Positions 1-7,216 are shown, numbered from the stretch's first letter. The stretch: DNA of 64,000 bases from Corynebacterium renale (GCF_002563965.1 NZ_PDJF01000001.1:1488001-1552000); one strand, 5' to 3'. Numbers and translations: made by a program. Notes: generated from the sequence alone by a model not told the origin.

Positions 1-1
1 G

Positions 2-205
2 GGTGGTGAGCTTCGGCGGTATCACGATAATTGCCGGTGTTTAGGTATTGAGGTGAAAACGGATGCTGATTTGCCGCGGCTTAATCGGGATTTGGCGACT
101 GCGGGTGCCACGTTGAATCATGAGCTCGGAAAGTCCCCTAGTGTGCAGGATTGGCGTCAATACATCACGGCTCGGCGTGAGCAAGCAGGCCAGGACGTGG
201 AGTGA
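2..205 (+). pseudogene. C-terminal end of a MuF-like phage minor head protein (cut by window edge)
   Basis: The window opens inside a reading frame that ends in TGA at 203-205. Its first residues contain YHDNCRC, the His/Cys-rich tail motif common at the end of the MuF / minor capsid domain of tailed-phage head proteins. The final ~40 residues are charged and helical (NRDLATAGATLNHELGKS). The frame stays open after the TGA as far as a TAG at 287-289, reading RYKGDGYSTVFPGEKV near its end. This runs smoothly into the next ORF (KSPPLDKMPGHVLHG) if one base is gained or lost in the A-run around 273-277. I infer a longer MuF-toxin fusion broken by one stop and one frameshift. The family call rests on a short motif. 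Confidence 0.5.
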
Positions 206-294
206 CCCAGGCTGCAGTATTGCCGGATACCGCGTTACAAGGGTGATGGGTATTCGACTGTCTTTCCCGGTGAAAAAGTCCGCCGTTAGATAAG

Positions 295-666
295 ATGCCG
301 GGTCATGTGCTTCATGGTTGGCGGGACTTGAGTGATGGTGACCGCAAGCGTCGTGATGCGGGTGAACCTGTTCAGGGGCGGCCGCATGATGAGAGTCTGC
401 GTGATGGGCACCGCTGGGACACACAGCGTGAAGGAGCATCGAAGTTTTCCAAAGAGTGGTCTGACCAGAAGATTGCCGATGCTGTGCGGGATGCTATCGA
501 GAGTCCAGAGTTTACAGCATTCAACGACTATTCCAGAGAGGTCTGGTCAGAGATCGATGGCGAAGTTGTGTACGCCAAATATGTTAAAGTCAAAGGTAGG
601 GAAAAGTTTGTGGAAGGTTACACAGTCGGCAGAATTCCACCCCGGGCAAGAAAGGTCGTGGGATGA
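295..666 (+). CDS. EndoU-like / CdiA-type nuclease toxin domain, probably detached from a MuF protein
   Basis: A 123-residue ORF. It shows the layout of bacterial EndoU-like (BECR-fold) toxin domains: HVLHG at residues 4-8, then DGHRWDT near residue 39 supplying a second His, then a block of the form 'FSKEWSDQKIADAV' near residue 52, which resembles the FPxxWSDexI segment of that family. The C-terminal part (YVKVKGREKFVEGYTVGRI) is a plausible beta-rich end. ATG 295 is the first in-frame start and has no clear ribosome site, so the ORF looks cut off from an upstream head-protein gene by a frameshift (open from 274). It overlaps the next gene by ATGA at 663-666, as toxin-immunity pairs often do. 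RNase activity is inferred from motif layout only. Confidence 0.45.
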   Translation: MPGHVLHGWRDLSDGDRKRRDAGEPVQGRPHDESLRDGHRWDTQREGASKFSKEWSDQKIADAVRDAIESPEFTAFNDYSREVWSEIDGEVVYAKYVKVKGREKFVEGYTVGRIPPRARKVVG

Positions 667-914
667 AACTCCAAGAGGCCTATCGTATTTTGGAAGCAAT
701 GACCCCGCCTACTGTTTCTCGGGAGGCAGCAGAGGATTCGCTTGAAGCGGGGGCACCAGAAGGTGCAATCTTAGCATTAATCGAGGATGCGATGACTGAG
801 CGTGAGCTTACGTGGCAAATGCTTGAGTTCGCCCGAAAGCTGGACTTATCTTCGCCATATGAATTGCTTCTAGATTTGGTGGAATCAGATTTTAGAGACA
901 ATAGCGTCGCCTAG
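663..914 (+). CDS. Small acidic protein, candidate immunity partner of the upstream toxin-like ORF
   Basis: 83 residues, acidic and predicted all-helical, with no recognised motif, signal or membrane segment. Its ATG overlaps the stop of the toxin-like ORF (ATGA), which implies translational coupling and co-expression. Small acidic helical proteins directly 3' of an EndoU-like toxin are typical immunity proteins. The role is inferred from position, size and charge and not from sequence recognition. It is the last intact-looking gene before a tRNA-like fragment and a terminator-like inverted repeat, which suggests it closes the phage head operon. It could also be an unrelated phage protein. 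Confidence 0.5.
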   Translation: MKLQEAYRILEAMTPPTVSREAAEDSLEAGAPEGAILALIEDAMTERELTWQMLEFARKLDLSSPYELLLDLVESDFRDNSVA

Positions 915-925
915 GTAGGTGGTGG

Positions 926-950
926 CCAGGTTCGAGTCCTGGTCGGCGCA
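926..950 (+). other. tRNA 3'-end-like fragment (T arm plus acceptor strand)
   Basis: CCAGG-TTCGAGT-CCTGG (926-942) is a perfect T-arm with the TTCGAxT loop, followed by TCGGCGCA, which could be a 3' acceptor strand plus discriminator base. No D-arm, anticodon arm or matching 5' acceptor (GCGCCGA) precedes it. It is therefore not a functional tRNA here. Such fragments are commonly the attachment-site duplication left by prophage or island integration into a tRNA 3' end. It may instead be a phage-borne structural element. Confidence 0.4.
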
Positions 951-952
951 CG

Positions 953-1012
953 AAACCCCAACTCTTGATGTTTTTCTCCAGGAGGGAAAGACACCAAGGG
1001 TGTGGGGTTTTT
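953..1012 (+). terminator. Terminator-like inverted repeat between phage genes
   Basis: AAACCCCA (953-960) pairs with TGGGGTTT (1003-1010), and CTTG with CAAG further in, followed by T-rich sequence. The loop is about 30-40 nt and contains a purine-rich stretch, so strength is uncertain. Confidence 0.4.
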
Positions 1013-1048
1013 CTTATGCCCAAAACATGTGATTTCCCAGGAGGAATG

Positions 1049-1540
1049 ATGGACACTAATCAACCAGATTCAGCCCCACAGCCAGACGCTAACCGGGCTG
1101 GAAACCTAGAAACCACCGAAAACAATGGTGGCGAGCAGGACACATTTGACCGTGCGTATGTGGAGAAGCTGCGCGCTGAGAACGCGAAGTACCGCAATAA
1201 GGCCAAGGAGCTTGAGCCTATGGCGCAGAAGATGCGTGAGCTTGAGGAAGTCAACAAAACGGATCTGGAGAAAGCCCAGGAACGTATCGCCGAACTTGAG
1301 GCGTTACAGAAGGCTTCCGAGTTGGAGGTGCTGCGCTCGAAGGTTGCGGTAGCTCATGGTGTTCCCGCTGCGTTGCTGCCGGCTGAGGGTGACGAAGAAT
1401 CACTGTCACAGGCAGCTAAGGCGTTAGTTGAATGGGCAAATAAGCATGAGCCCGATGTGAAGAGTTTGCCGGGTAGCCGTGCTGCGGGCGCTGACGTAAG
1501 CGTCAGTGACCGTGACGCGCAGTTCGGATTGCCAATTTAA
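1049..1540 (+). CDS. Phage capsid scaffolding protein
   Basis: 163 residues from ATG 1049, chosen because AGGAGG lies at 1039-1044; ATG 1046 directly before it is too close. The protein has a disordered acidic N-terminus, a long charged coiled coil at about residues 35-110 (LRAENAKYRNKAKELEPMA and heptad-like Leu/Glu/Lys), then a region beginning VAVAHGVPAALLPAEGDEES. This is the standard arrangement of phage capsid scaffold proteins of the DUF4355/GP20 type. In an intact phage the major capsid gene would follow at once. Here 1541 onward has no capsid reading frame, so the prophage is truncated. Recognition of the family is fairly secure; function in this cell is unlikely. Confidence 0.75.
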   Translation: MDTNQPDSAPQPDANRAGNLETTENNGGEQDTFDRAYVEKLRAENAKYRNKAKELEPMAQKMRELEEVNKTDLEKAQERIAELEALQKASELEVLRSKVAVAHGVPAALLPAEGDEESLSQAAKALVEWANKHEPDVKSLPGSRAAGADVSVSDRDAQFGLPI

Positions 1541-1808
1541 TAGCGCACCGCTCTCGCGGCGGACGCAACCCGAAAGCCCGAGGGGATAACTCTGGCCGCA
1601 GGGGAGCGAGGCTGTAGTGTGCCGCTTGATTCTCCGGATTAGCACCTTATCGTGTGTTGACTCACGGCCAAGACACGAGTGTGCGCGCATTGAAGGCGAG
1701 GGGATACCGATCGGTATTTCCGGCGTAACGCGAACTGAGGTTCCGAACCCAGCGCCACCCATTTTCATTTAGTTGCCAATAAGTGTTAAGCGGGCTAAGC
1801 TTTTTGCT
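1541..1808. other. Prophage-chromosome junction, no gene seen
   Basis: 268 nt without a convincing reading frame. The phage head operon stops abruptly and core-chromosome genes begin after it, so the remnant's edge lies here. The only structure I see is the perfect palindrome at 1704-1717. Confidence 0.5.
1704..1717. promoter_or_regulatory. 14-bp perfect palindrome ATACCGATCGGTAT
   Basis: A perfect inverted repeat about 90 bp upstream of the metal-exporter start. Its size and position would suit a dimeric repressor, but I cannot assign it to a known regulator. Confidence 0.3.
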
Positions 1809-2915
1809 ATGAACAGCATATCCGATCCCCGTAACCCTGGAGACCCAACAAACAGCCGCCAGGATGAAAATCACTCCGAGGGTCGGCCTCAGTCCGCGAC
1901 GCAGCGGCCCCGTGTCTACCAGAGTTATCCACCGCAGCGGACCCATGAACACACCCACACGCACAGTCACGGGCCAGGACAACAACACTCGCATTCGCAC
2001 GGCGTGGATCACCACAACCACAACCACAACCACGATCACAACCACTCCTTCAATGGTTCGCTCAAGGCGCTAACCGTCACGCTGACGATGACGGCAACTA
2101 TTTTTGTTGCTCAGGTCATAGGTGGTTTGTGGTCTGGCTCGCTAGCTCTGTTGTCGGATGCGATGCACATGCTGTCCGACTCCACGGGTTTGCTCATAGC
2201 GCTCGTAGCGATCCTTATCGGTCGCAAGGCTGCCACTGCGCAGGCTACATTCGGGTATCGGCGCGTTGAGGTTATCGCGGCCCTGGTCAATGCGGTCGTC
2301 GTGACGGGCGTCTCGGTGTGGATTGTTGTGCGCGCGTTGGGGCGCCTCGGGGGCGATCATGAGATTGAAACCGGCGTGATGCTGATTGTTGCGATCGTCG
2401 GCTTGCTGGCCAATGCTGTGTCTGCGCTTATCCTGATGCGTCGTCAGCATGAGAGCCTCAATATGAAGGGCGCTTACCTGCATGTTCTTTCGGATTTGTT
2501 GGGCTCGGTCGCGGTGATTATCGCGGGTATTATCATAGCGTTCACTGGTTGGACGGCTGCCGACACAATCGCCTCGCTATTGATTGCGGCACTGGTGTTG
2601 CCTCGCGCGCTGAAAATGTTGTGGACTTCGCTGTCTGTGCTGCTTAACCGCGCCCCTGAGAATATGGATACTGAAGAAATCGAGGCTGCGCTCGCTGGCC
2701 TCCCTGGCGTGTATTCGGTTCACGACCTCCACGTGTGGTCTACCGACGGCACCGAAGCTCTAGCTACTTGCCATCTAGTGCTCGAGGAGCCAACACACAT
2801 CGGCGATTGTCGCGTCCTCGACGCCGCCCAAGAAAAGTTGCGCGAATTCGGCATCGAGCATTCCACTATTCAACTTGAGCAGAAGTCCCATAAAGACCAC
2901 GAGATTGTGTGCTGA
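1809..2915 (+). CDS. Cation diffusion facilitator (CDF) zinc/metal exporter
   Basis: 368 residues from ATG 1809. A TAAGCT box lies 7 nt upstream with no Shine-Dalgarno, which fits a leaderless start; an in-frame TTG at 1773 is less likely. The first ~45 residues are polar, followed by a very His-rich stretch (about residues 45-80: HTHSHG, HSHSHG, repeated HN), the metal-sensing or scavenging loop of ZitB/CzcD-type exporters. Six membrane segments follow. SDAMHMLSD and HVLSDLLGS carry the paired His/Asp metal-site residues of TM2 and TM5. The C-terminal ~80 residues form the cytoplasmic CDF domain (VYSVHDLHVWSTDG). It is expected to export Zn2+ or Cd2+/Co2+ against protons. It stands alone, with a terminator downstream. 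Confidence 0.9.
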   Translation: MNSISDPRNPGDPTNSRQDENHSEGRPQSATQRPRVYQSYPPQRTHEHTHTHSHGPGQQHSHSHGVDHHNHNHNHDHNHSFNGSLKALTVTLTMTATIFVAQVIGGLWSGSLALLSDAMHMLSDSTGLLIALVAILIGRKAATAQATFGYRRVEVIAALVNAVVVTGVSVWIVVRALGRLGGDHEIETGVMLIVAIVGLLANAVSALILMRRQHESLNMKGAYLHVLSDLLGSVAVIIAGIIIAFTGWTAADTIASLLIAALVLPRALKMLWTSLSVLLNRAPENMDTEEIEAALAGLPGVYSVHDLHVWSTDGTEALATCHLVLEEPTHIGDCRVLDAAQEKLREFGIEHSTIQLEQKSHKDHEIVC

Positions 2916-2941
2916 TTGCTTCTCGACGTCACCTGCGTACG

Positions 2942-2967
2942 CCCCATTCGATAGCAAACGAGTGGGG
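2942..2967 (+). terminator. Rho-independent terminator after the CDF gene
   Basis: A 9-bp stem CCCCATTCG / CGAGTGGGG (one G-U) with an 8-nt loop, followed by a short T-rich run. It overlaps the promoter of the next gene. Confidence 0.6.
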
Positions 2968-2984
2968 TGCTTTATTGTGGTGGC

Positions 2985-3560
2985 ATGAATACACCACGCC
3001 CACTCTTTGTCGCCGCTGTCGCAGGGGAAGCCGCCTATATTCCGGAAGGATCGCGGCTGCTAGTCACGGGCATCGGCCTGGTTCCGGCTGCAGTAAAAGT
3101 TGCCCGCGCAATCGCTGAGGAGCGCCCAAGTATCGTGGTGAATTTAGGGACGGCGGGTGGATTGCATACCCACATGAATGGCGTGTACGAGGTATGTGAA
3201 GTTTTCCAACACGACGTCGATGAGCGTGCGCTTACTGCGATTACGGGTGAGCCGCACCCGACGCATTTCACGTTGAAGTCTCGCAGTTCGCTGCCGAAAG
3301 CACGGCTGGCTAGCGGGGATACGTTCATCGGTGATGCAACCCAGCGTGACATTTTGGCGCGCACTGCGGACTTGGCGGATATGGAAGGCGCGGCCGTCGT
3401 CGCTGCTGCACGGGATGCGGGCGTACCGGTGACGGTGTTGAAGCAGGTATCGGATCACGCTGATGACACCGCACGTTCCTCCTGGGCAGGTGCCGTCGAC
3501 GCAGGGGCACGGCAGCTGGCCCAGGCGTTGGCGGACCACCCTGAGCTGCTTCAGCCTTAG
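2985..3560 (+). CDS. Nucleosidase of the phosphorylase/MTAN superfamily
   Basis: 191 residues from ATG 2985. TATTGT ends 6 nt upstream with no Shine-Dalgarno, so a leaderless start is likely; the in-frame TTG at 2967 is rejected. The protein carries the PNP/UDP superfamily core: a V(T)GIG loop near the N-terminus, VVNLGTAGGL around residue 50, and DMEGAAVVAAARDAGVPV around residue 135, where the Glu contacts the ribose. This is the pattern of 5'-methylthioadenosine / S-adenosylhomocysteine-type nucleosidases. It is shorter than typical MTAN (~230). Substrate cannot be fixed; a purine nucleoside or futalosine-like substrate is possible. Confidence 0.75.
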   Translation: MNTPRPLFVAAVAGEAAYIPEGSRLLVTGIGLVPAAVKVARAIAEERPSIVVNLGTAGGLHTHMNGVYEVCEVFQHDVDERALTAITGEPHPTHFTLKSRSSLPKARLASGDTFIGDATQRDILARTADLADMEGAAVVAAARDAGVPVTVLKQVSDHADDTARSSWAGAVDAGARQLAQALADHPELLQP

Positions 3561-3595
3561 CGCACCCTTCCTGCAGGTTGCGTAGGATGTGGGGC

Positions 3596-4414
3596 ATGAC
3601 TGTTCTAGATTCCCTGCGCACGTGGCCTGTCGACTCCGTTTCTGCGACCATTATCGGCGCTGAAGGGAATCCGGAATGTGGGGATCAGGACAAGGTTTAT
3701 GAGCTCGCCAGCGTGACCAAGCTGTTGTCCGCCTACGGGGTGCTCCTTGCGGTTGAAGAAGGCGCAATCGAGCTTGACCAACAGGCGGGACATGGTGCGC
3801 CAGATGGCGCTACAGTTCGCCACTTGCTGGCACACGCTTCTGGTGTCGGGTTTGATTCTCGTGATGCGCAGAAAAAGGTGGGCGAGCGGCGAATTTATTC
3901 CTCGGCGGGGTACGAGATTCTCGCGGATCTTGTTGCTGCGGAAACTGGTTTTAACTTCCCGGAATATCTCTACGAAGGGGTTTTTGCTCCGCTAGGGATG
4001 AACTCGACGCAGTTGCGGGGTTCGGCCGGGCACGGAGCAGTATCGACGTGCCGTGATCTTGCAGCATTCGTCACGGAAGTCATGGACCCCAAACTCCTAC
4101 ACCCAGACACGGTCGCAGAAGCGTTGACTAACCAATACGGTGACGTGCGGGGTCTTGTACCCGGTTATGGAATGAAGAATCCGTGCCCGTGGGGGCTGGG
4201 TTTTGAAATTCATGGTGCGAAGAAACCGCACTGGCTGGGTGAGAACATGCCCGCTTCCACGGTGGGGCACTTTGGCATGGCCGGCACGTACGTGTGGATT
4301 GTTCCAGAGCGCAAGATTGCGATGGTCGCCCTCACTGATCGGGATTTCGGAGACTGGGCCAAACCGTTGTGGTCCAACACTAATGCTCAGGTGTGGGATA
4401 CGATAACGGCCTAA
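3596..4414 (+). CDS. Serine beta-lactamase-like / penicillin-binding-fold hydrolase
   Basis: 272 residues from ATG 3596, with TAGGAT ending 7 nt upstream (leaderless pattern). The family motifs are present in order: SVTK near residue 37 (catalytic Ser and Lys), YSSAGY near residue 100 (Tyr motif), and HFGMAGTYVW near residue 223 (H-x-G-type third motif). No signal peptide is visible, so the enzyme should be cytoplasmic and esterase-like rather than a secreted beta-lactamase. Family members hydrolyse esters, amides or D-amino-acid peptides. Substrate unknown. Two hairpins follow the stop. Confidence 0.8.
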   Translation: MTVLDSLRTWPVDSVSATIIGAEGNPECGDQDKVYELASVTKLLSAYGVLLAVEEGAIELDQQAGHGAPDGATVRHLLAHASGVGFDSRDAQKKVGERRIYSSAGYEILADLVAAETGFNFPEYLYEGVFAPLGMNSTQLRGSAGHGAVSTCRDLAAFVTEVMDPKLLHPDTVAEALTNQYGDVRGLVPGYGMKNPCPWGLGFEIHGAKKPHWLGENMPASTVGHFGMAGTYVWIVPERKIAMVALTDRDFGDWAKPLWSNTNAQVWDTITA

Positions 4415-4455
4415 GCACGCTGTACGTGCAGATGCTCAAGCTGAACTTGAGCTTT
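4415..4455 (+). terminator. Double hairpin terminator
   Basis: GCACG-ctgta-CGTGC (4415-4429), then GCTCAAG-ctgaa-CTTGAGC (4434-4452) followed by TTT. The second has the form of an intrinsic terminator. Confidence 0.6.
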
Positions 4456-4564
4456 AATAAACGGGGGTAAAAGTAGTACTTGAGGGTTGCAGGGCCCTGG
4501 TGACCTGACCAAAATCGGGACCACGTTCAAACAGAACATGCGAAACATGGTCGAGGTCGTTGGG

Positions 4565-4609
4565 GAAGACGAAGCTCGTCTTCGCGCACCAGAAGCTAAT
4601 CGGTGCGCG
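4565..4609 (+). promoter_or_regulatory. Tandem perfect hairpins upstream of a small unknown gene
   Basis: GAAGACGA-agc-TCGTCTTC (4565-4583) is immediately followed by CGCGCACC-11 nt-GGTGCGCG (4583-4609). Both have perfect 8-bp stems, and the second ends 26 nt before ATG 4636. They could form a structured 5' leader or protein-binding elements. No terminator-like T-run follows either. Confidence 0.4.
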
Positions 4610-4635
4610 TCCATGAATACCGCAAGGATACTGTT

Positions 4636-4995
4636 ATGACGATTATTTCCCCTGCCCGCCCCGCGCAGACACGCACGCGAAACAGTGCGCATTGGCAGCA
4701 GGTCACACAGCGTGCCTACGCACACGCTGTGTTGTTTATCGACCGCTTGCCACGCCACCTGCGGATGGACGTAGAAACGGCGATGGTGGAACACCTTCCA
4801 AGCGACGCACTTCCGGCTGCGCCGGGCACGGACGTGCTGGAAGCACAGTGGTTTACGCGCTGGGAACGCTCAGACGTGCCGGGATGCGTACGTTGCCGGC
4901 AGGTGCTCACCGCGCCAGCAGAAGAACTCGCGCGGTTCCGCACAGCCTTGGCCGATATCGCCCCAACGGCGACTGTGGGGCTCAAGGCCTGTTAA
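4636..4995 (+). CDS. Hypothetical protein with C-terminal CxxC
   Basis: 119 residues from ATG 4636, which has AAGGA at spacing 7; the longer in-frame GTG at 4603 lies inside a hairpin stem and is disfavoured. I do not recognise the family. It is basic at the N-terminus (RTRTRNSAHWQQVTQRAYAH), acidic in the middle, and has CVRC near residue 84 and a terminal Cys, so metal or disulfide chemistry is possible. There is no signal peptide or membrane segment. Its stop faces that of the NagD-like gene across 24 nt. Tandem hairpins upstream suggest regulated expression. Confidence 0.6.
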   Translation: MTIISPARPAQTRTRNSAHWQQVTQRAYAHAVLFIDRLPRHLRMDVETAMVEHLPSDALPAAPGTDVLEAQWFTRWERSDVPGCVRCRQVLTAPAEELARFRTALADIAPTATVGLKAC

Positions 4996-5019
4996 AGCGC
5001 TTGCATGCAGAGGGTGCCG

Positions 5020-5856
5020 TTAAGCTTCCGCTGTGAGGTCGCGCGCGGTGGCCGCTGCGTGGAAGGATCCGTCCTCGAACGGGTCATCCCAAATCTCCAC
5101 CAGGTCAGCCACGGAACCAATGCGACGCGTGGGGCGGAACGGGTAGCGTTCGACTTCTGCAGTGTCAGAAATACCCGAGCTCACCAAGATGGTGCGCATA
5201 CCTGCTTCGAGTCCACTCTTTACGTCAGTATCCATGCGGTCACCGATCATGACCGTGGACTCGGAGTGCGCACGAATCGTGTTCAGCGCGGAACGCATCA
5301 TCACAGGGTTTGGTTTACCGATGTAGTACGGCTCCGCACCCGTCGCCGCGGTAATCAGCGCTGCGACAGAGCCGGTTGCCGGCAAAATGCCTGTCGGCGC
5401 GGGGCCCGTCACATCTGGGTTGGTGCAGATAAAGCGTGCGCCACCCAAAATCAGATTGATTGCTTTTGTAATAGCTTCAAAGGAGTAGGTGCGTGTTTCA
5501 CCAAGCACAACGAAGTCTGGATCAGCGTCAGTCAGAATGAATCCGGCCTCGTGCAATCCCGTGGTCAGCCCGGATTCGCCAACAACATAAGCCGAACCGC
5601 CAGGATGCTGGTCAGCTAAAAAGCTTGCGGTCGCGGTTGCGGAGGTCCAGATACGTTCCTCAGGTACGTCCAATCCCGTGGCTTTCAAGCGCGCGGACAA
5701 GTCTCGTGGGGTGTGGATGGAATTGTTGGTCAAAACCATGAACTCCACGCCGTTGTCGCGCAACGTGTGCAAGAATTTGTCGGCGCCAGGAATCATGTCG
5801 CCCTCTTTGATGAGGACGCCGTCCATGTCGGTCAAATAAGAAATGGGAGCGTTCAT
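5020..5856 (-). CDS. HAD-superfamily class IIA phosphatase (NagD-like)
   Basis: 278 residues from ATG at 5856. Motif I is TDMDGVL (nucleophile and acid/base Asp), motif II is VLTNNS with the IIA-type cap following, and motif IV is GDRMDTDVKSG. The C2a cap lies between them (residues ~85-185, including CTNPD and YIGKPNP with the motif III Lys). This matches NagD / p-nitrophenyl phosphatase-like sugar-phosphate or nucleotide phosphatases of the usual length. Physiological substrate unknown. The acyl-carrier gene lies 32 nt upstream on the same strand, so the two probably share a transcript. Confidence 0.85.
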   Translation of the reverse strand: MNAPISYLTDMDGVLIKEGDMIPGADKFLHTLRDNGVEFMVLTNNSIHTPRDLSARLKATGLDVPEERIWTSATATASFLADQHPGGSAYVVGESGLTTGLHEAGFILTDADPDFVVLGETRTYSFEAITKAINLILGGARFICTNPDVTGPAPTGILPATGSVAALITAATGAEPYYIGKPNPVMMRSALNTIRAHSESTVMIGDRMDTDVKSGLEAGMRTILVSSGISDTAEVERYPFRPTRRIGSVADLVEIWDDPFEDGSFHAAATARDLTAEA

Positions 5857-5888
5857 GCCCCCATCATGCACCAGTTTTCACAGCCCTG

Positions 5889-6227
5889 CTAGGAACGTCG
5901 CTGAGAAATCAGGTCAAGGAACTCCCCGATGGTGCTTAAGGGGGCCACGTCGGCGTCGTCAAGCATGACCCCTGTGGCTTCCTCGGTGCGCACCACAATG
6001 CTGATGATGTGCAGGCTGTCGACCCCGGTGTCGCGCAGTGACTTTTCGCGCTGCACTTCCTCGACGGGGATTCCCGTCACATCGTGGACCAGTGCCGCGA
6101 ACTTGGCCAGGTCTGGGTCGGCAGCAGCACGTGGATCAGCCTTCTGGGAGGTGCTGGCGGCGGGTTCGTCGCCGAGCGGAATGTCCGTGTTGAACTTGGC
6201 TGCCAGTTGCGCTGCGAGGTCACTCAT
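5889..6227 (-). CDS. Acyl carrier protein with an N-terminal extension
   Basis: 112 residues from ATG at 6227. TAGGAT lies 8 nt upstream (leaderless). The ACP domain occupies the last ~75 residues, with the phosphopantetheine site DTGVDSLHII (Ser of DSL) and downstream acidic recognition helix. About 35 polar, Ala/Asp-rich residues precede it, longer than standard AcpP. Corynebacteria make fatty acids with multidomain FAS-I, so a free ACP is not needed for bulk synthesis. No ketosynthase or acyl-ACP enzyme is adjacent, only a divergent alpha/beta hydrolase and a co-directional phosphatase. Mycobacterial acpM lies in the equivalent neighbourhood. Function open. Confidence 0.85.
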   Translation of the reverse strand: MSDLAAQLAAKFNTDIPLGDEPAASTSQKADPRAAADPDLAKFAALVHDVTGIPVEEVQREKSLRDTGVDSLHIISIVVRTEEATGVMLDDADVAPLSTIGEFLDLISQRRS

Positions 6228-6235
6228 AGTGGACC

Positions 6236-6253
6236 ATCCTAGCCGGCTAGGAT
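6236..6253. promoter_or_regulatory. Mirror-image divergent promoter: two TAGGAT -10 boxes in one 18-bp palindrome
   Basis: ATCCTAGCC/GGCTAGGAT is a perfect palindrome. Its right arm gives TAGGAT (6248-6253) exactly 8 nt before ATG 6262 on the plus strand. Its left arm gives TAGGAT on the minus strand (6241-6236) exactly 8 nt before the ATG at 6227. Both genes would be leaderless and one bound factor would block both. Confidence 0.65.
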
Positions 6254-6261
6254 AGCCAGAC

Positions 6262-7212
6262 ATGGATCCCCGCACCGTCCTTGACCGACTTACTGCCCGC
6301 GGCCGCCGCAGGCTTGCGCTTCACGACGCCTCCCGGCCCGGTCCCTGGCACGTGGACCGTGACGGCTGGGTAGGAAAGATTCGCTATTATGCCGTCGGCC
6401 CCGCCACTGCTGATACCACTGTTGTGTTCATCCACGGTTTCACCCTCGAAGCACAAGGCTATTACCTCCAGACCGAGTACTTGCGTGAGCATCATCCAGG
6501 GGTGCAATCTCTACTCATGGACCTGCGCGGACACGGGGAAACTGGGGCGTTCCCGCCAGAAGAATGCACCGTGGACGGGCTTGCCGACGACGCCCTCGCC
6601 GTCATCGAACGCCACGCACCCACGGGCAACCTCATCATCGTGGGCCATTCATTAGGTGGGATGGCAGCATTCAACCTGGTGCGTCGCGCGACGCAACTGC
6701 GTGACCGCATAGCCGGGCTGGTGATTGTCGCAGCTTCTATTGAACCCCTGTCCTCTCAAGGGATTCCGCAAATCCTCGCACTGCCCGCAGCCCAGGCCGT
6801 CTATGATGCTGTCGAAGCCGCACCTGAGGAAGCCGACGAATTCCGCGAGGCCGTAACATCGGTCATCGCGCCGGGCTTGGCAGTGGGGGTGTTCCGCCGG
6901 CCAATCGACTACGACCTCATCCAGTTCCACGCCGCGATGATTAACAACACCCCGCTAGAAACGTTCGTGGGCTTCTTCGACGACCTGCAGCAGCACACCG
7001 AAGTTCACGCAGCAGCAGCCCTGGAGGGGATACCTGGATACGTCATTGATGGGGAACTCGATGCTGTCACCCCCGATGAACAAGCTGATCGCATCATGGA
7101 ACTGTGGCCCGATGCCTACCGGCAGACCGCCCCACACACTGGGCACATGATTCCACTGAGTTTCCCCGAGATGGTCAACACCGCTATTTCGCGGTTAATT
7201 ACGCGGGCATAA
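6262..7212 (+). CDS. Alpha/beta hydrolase
   Basis: 316 residues. The oxyanion-hole motif FIHGFTL is near residue 56, the nucleophile elbow GHSLGG near residue 130, the acid GELDAVTP near residue 260 and the catalytic His in TGHMIPLSFP near residue 294. All triad elements are present and correctly ordered. No signal peptide. ATG 6262 sits 8 nt after TAGGAT, so it is probably leaderless. It is divergent from the ACP gene over an 18-bp palindrome, which makes an acyl-ester or thioester substrate an attractive but untested idea. Ends at a terminator shared with aceE. Confidence 0.85.
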   Translation: MDPRTVLDRLTARGRRRLALHDASRPGPWHVDRDGWVGKIRYYAVGPATADTTVVFIHGFTLEAQGYYLQTEYLREHHPGVQSLLMDLRGHGETGAFPPEECTVDGLADDALAVIERHAPTGNLIIVGHSLGGMAAFNLVRRATQLRDRIAGLVIVAASIEPLSSQGIPQILALPAAQAVYDAVEAAPEEADEFREAVTSVIAPGLAVGVFRRPIDYDLIQFHAAMINNTPLETFVGFFDDLQQHTEVHAAAALEGIPGYVIDGELDAVTPDEQADRIMELWPDAYRQTAPHTGHMIPLSFPEMVNTAISRLITRA

Positions 7213-7216
7213 AAGG

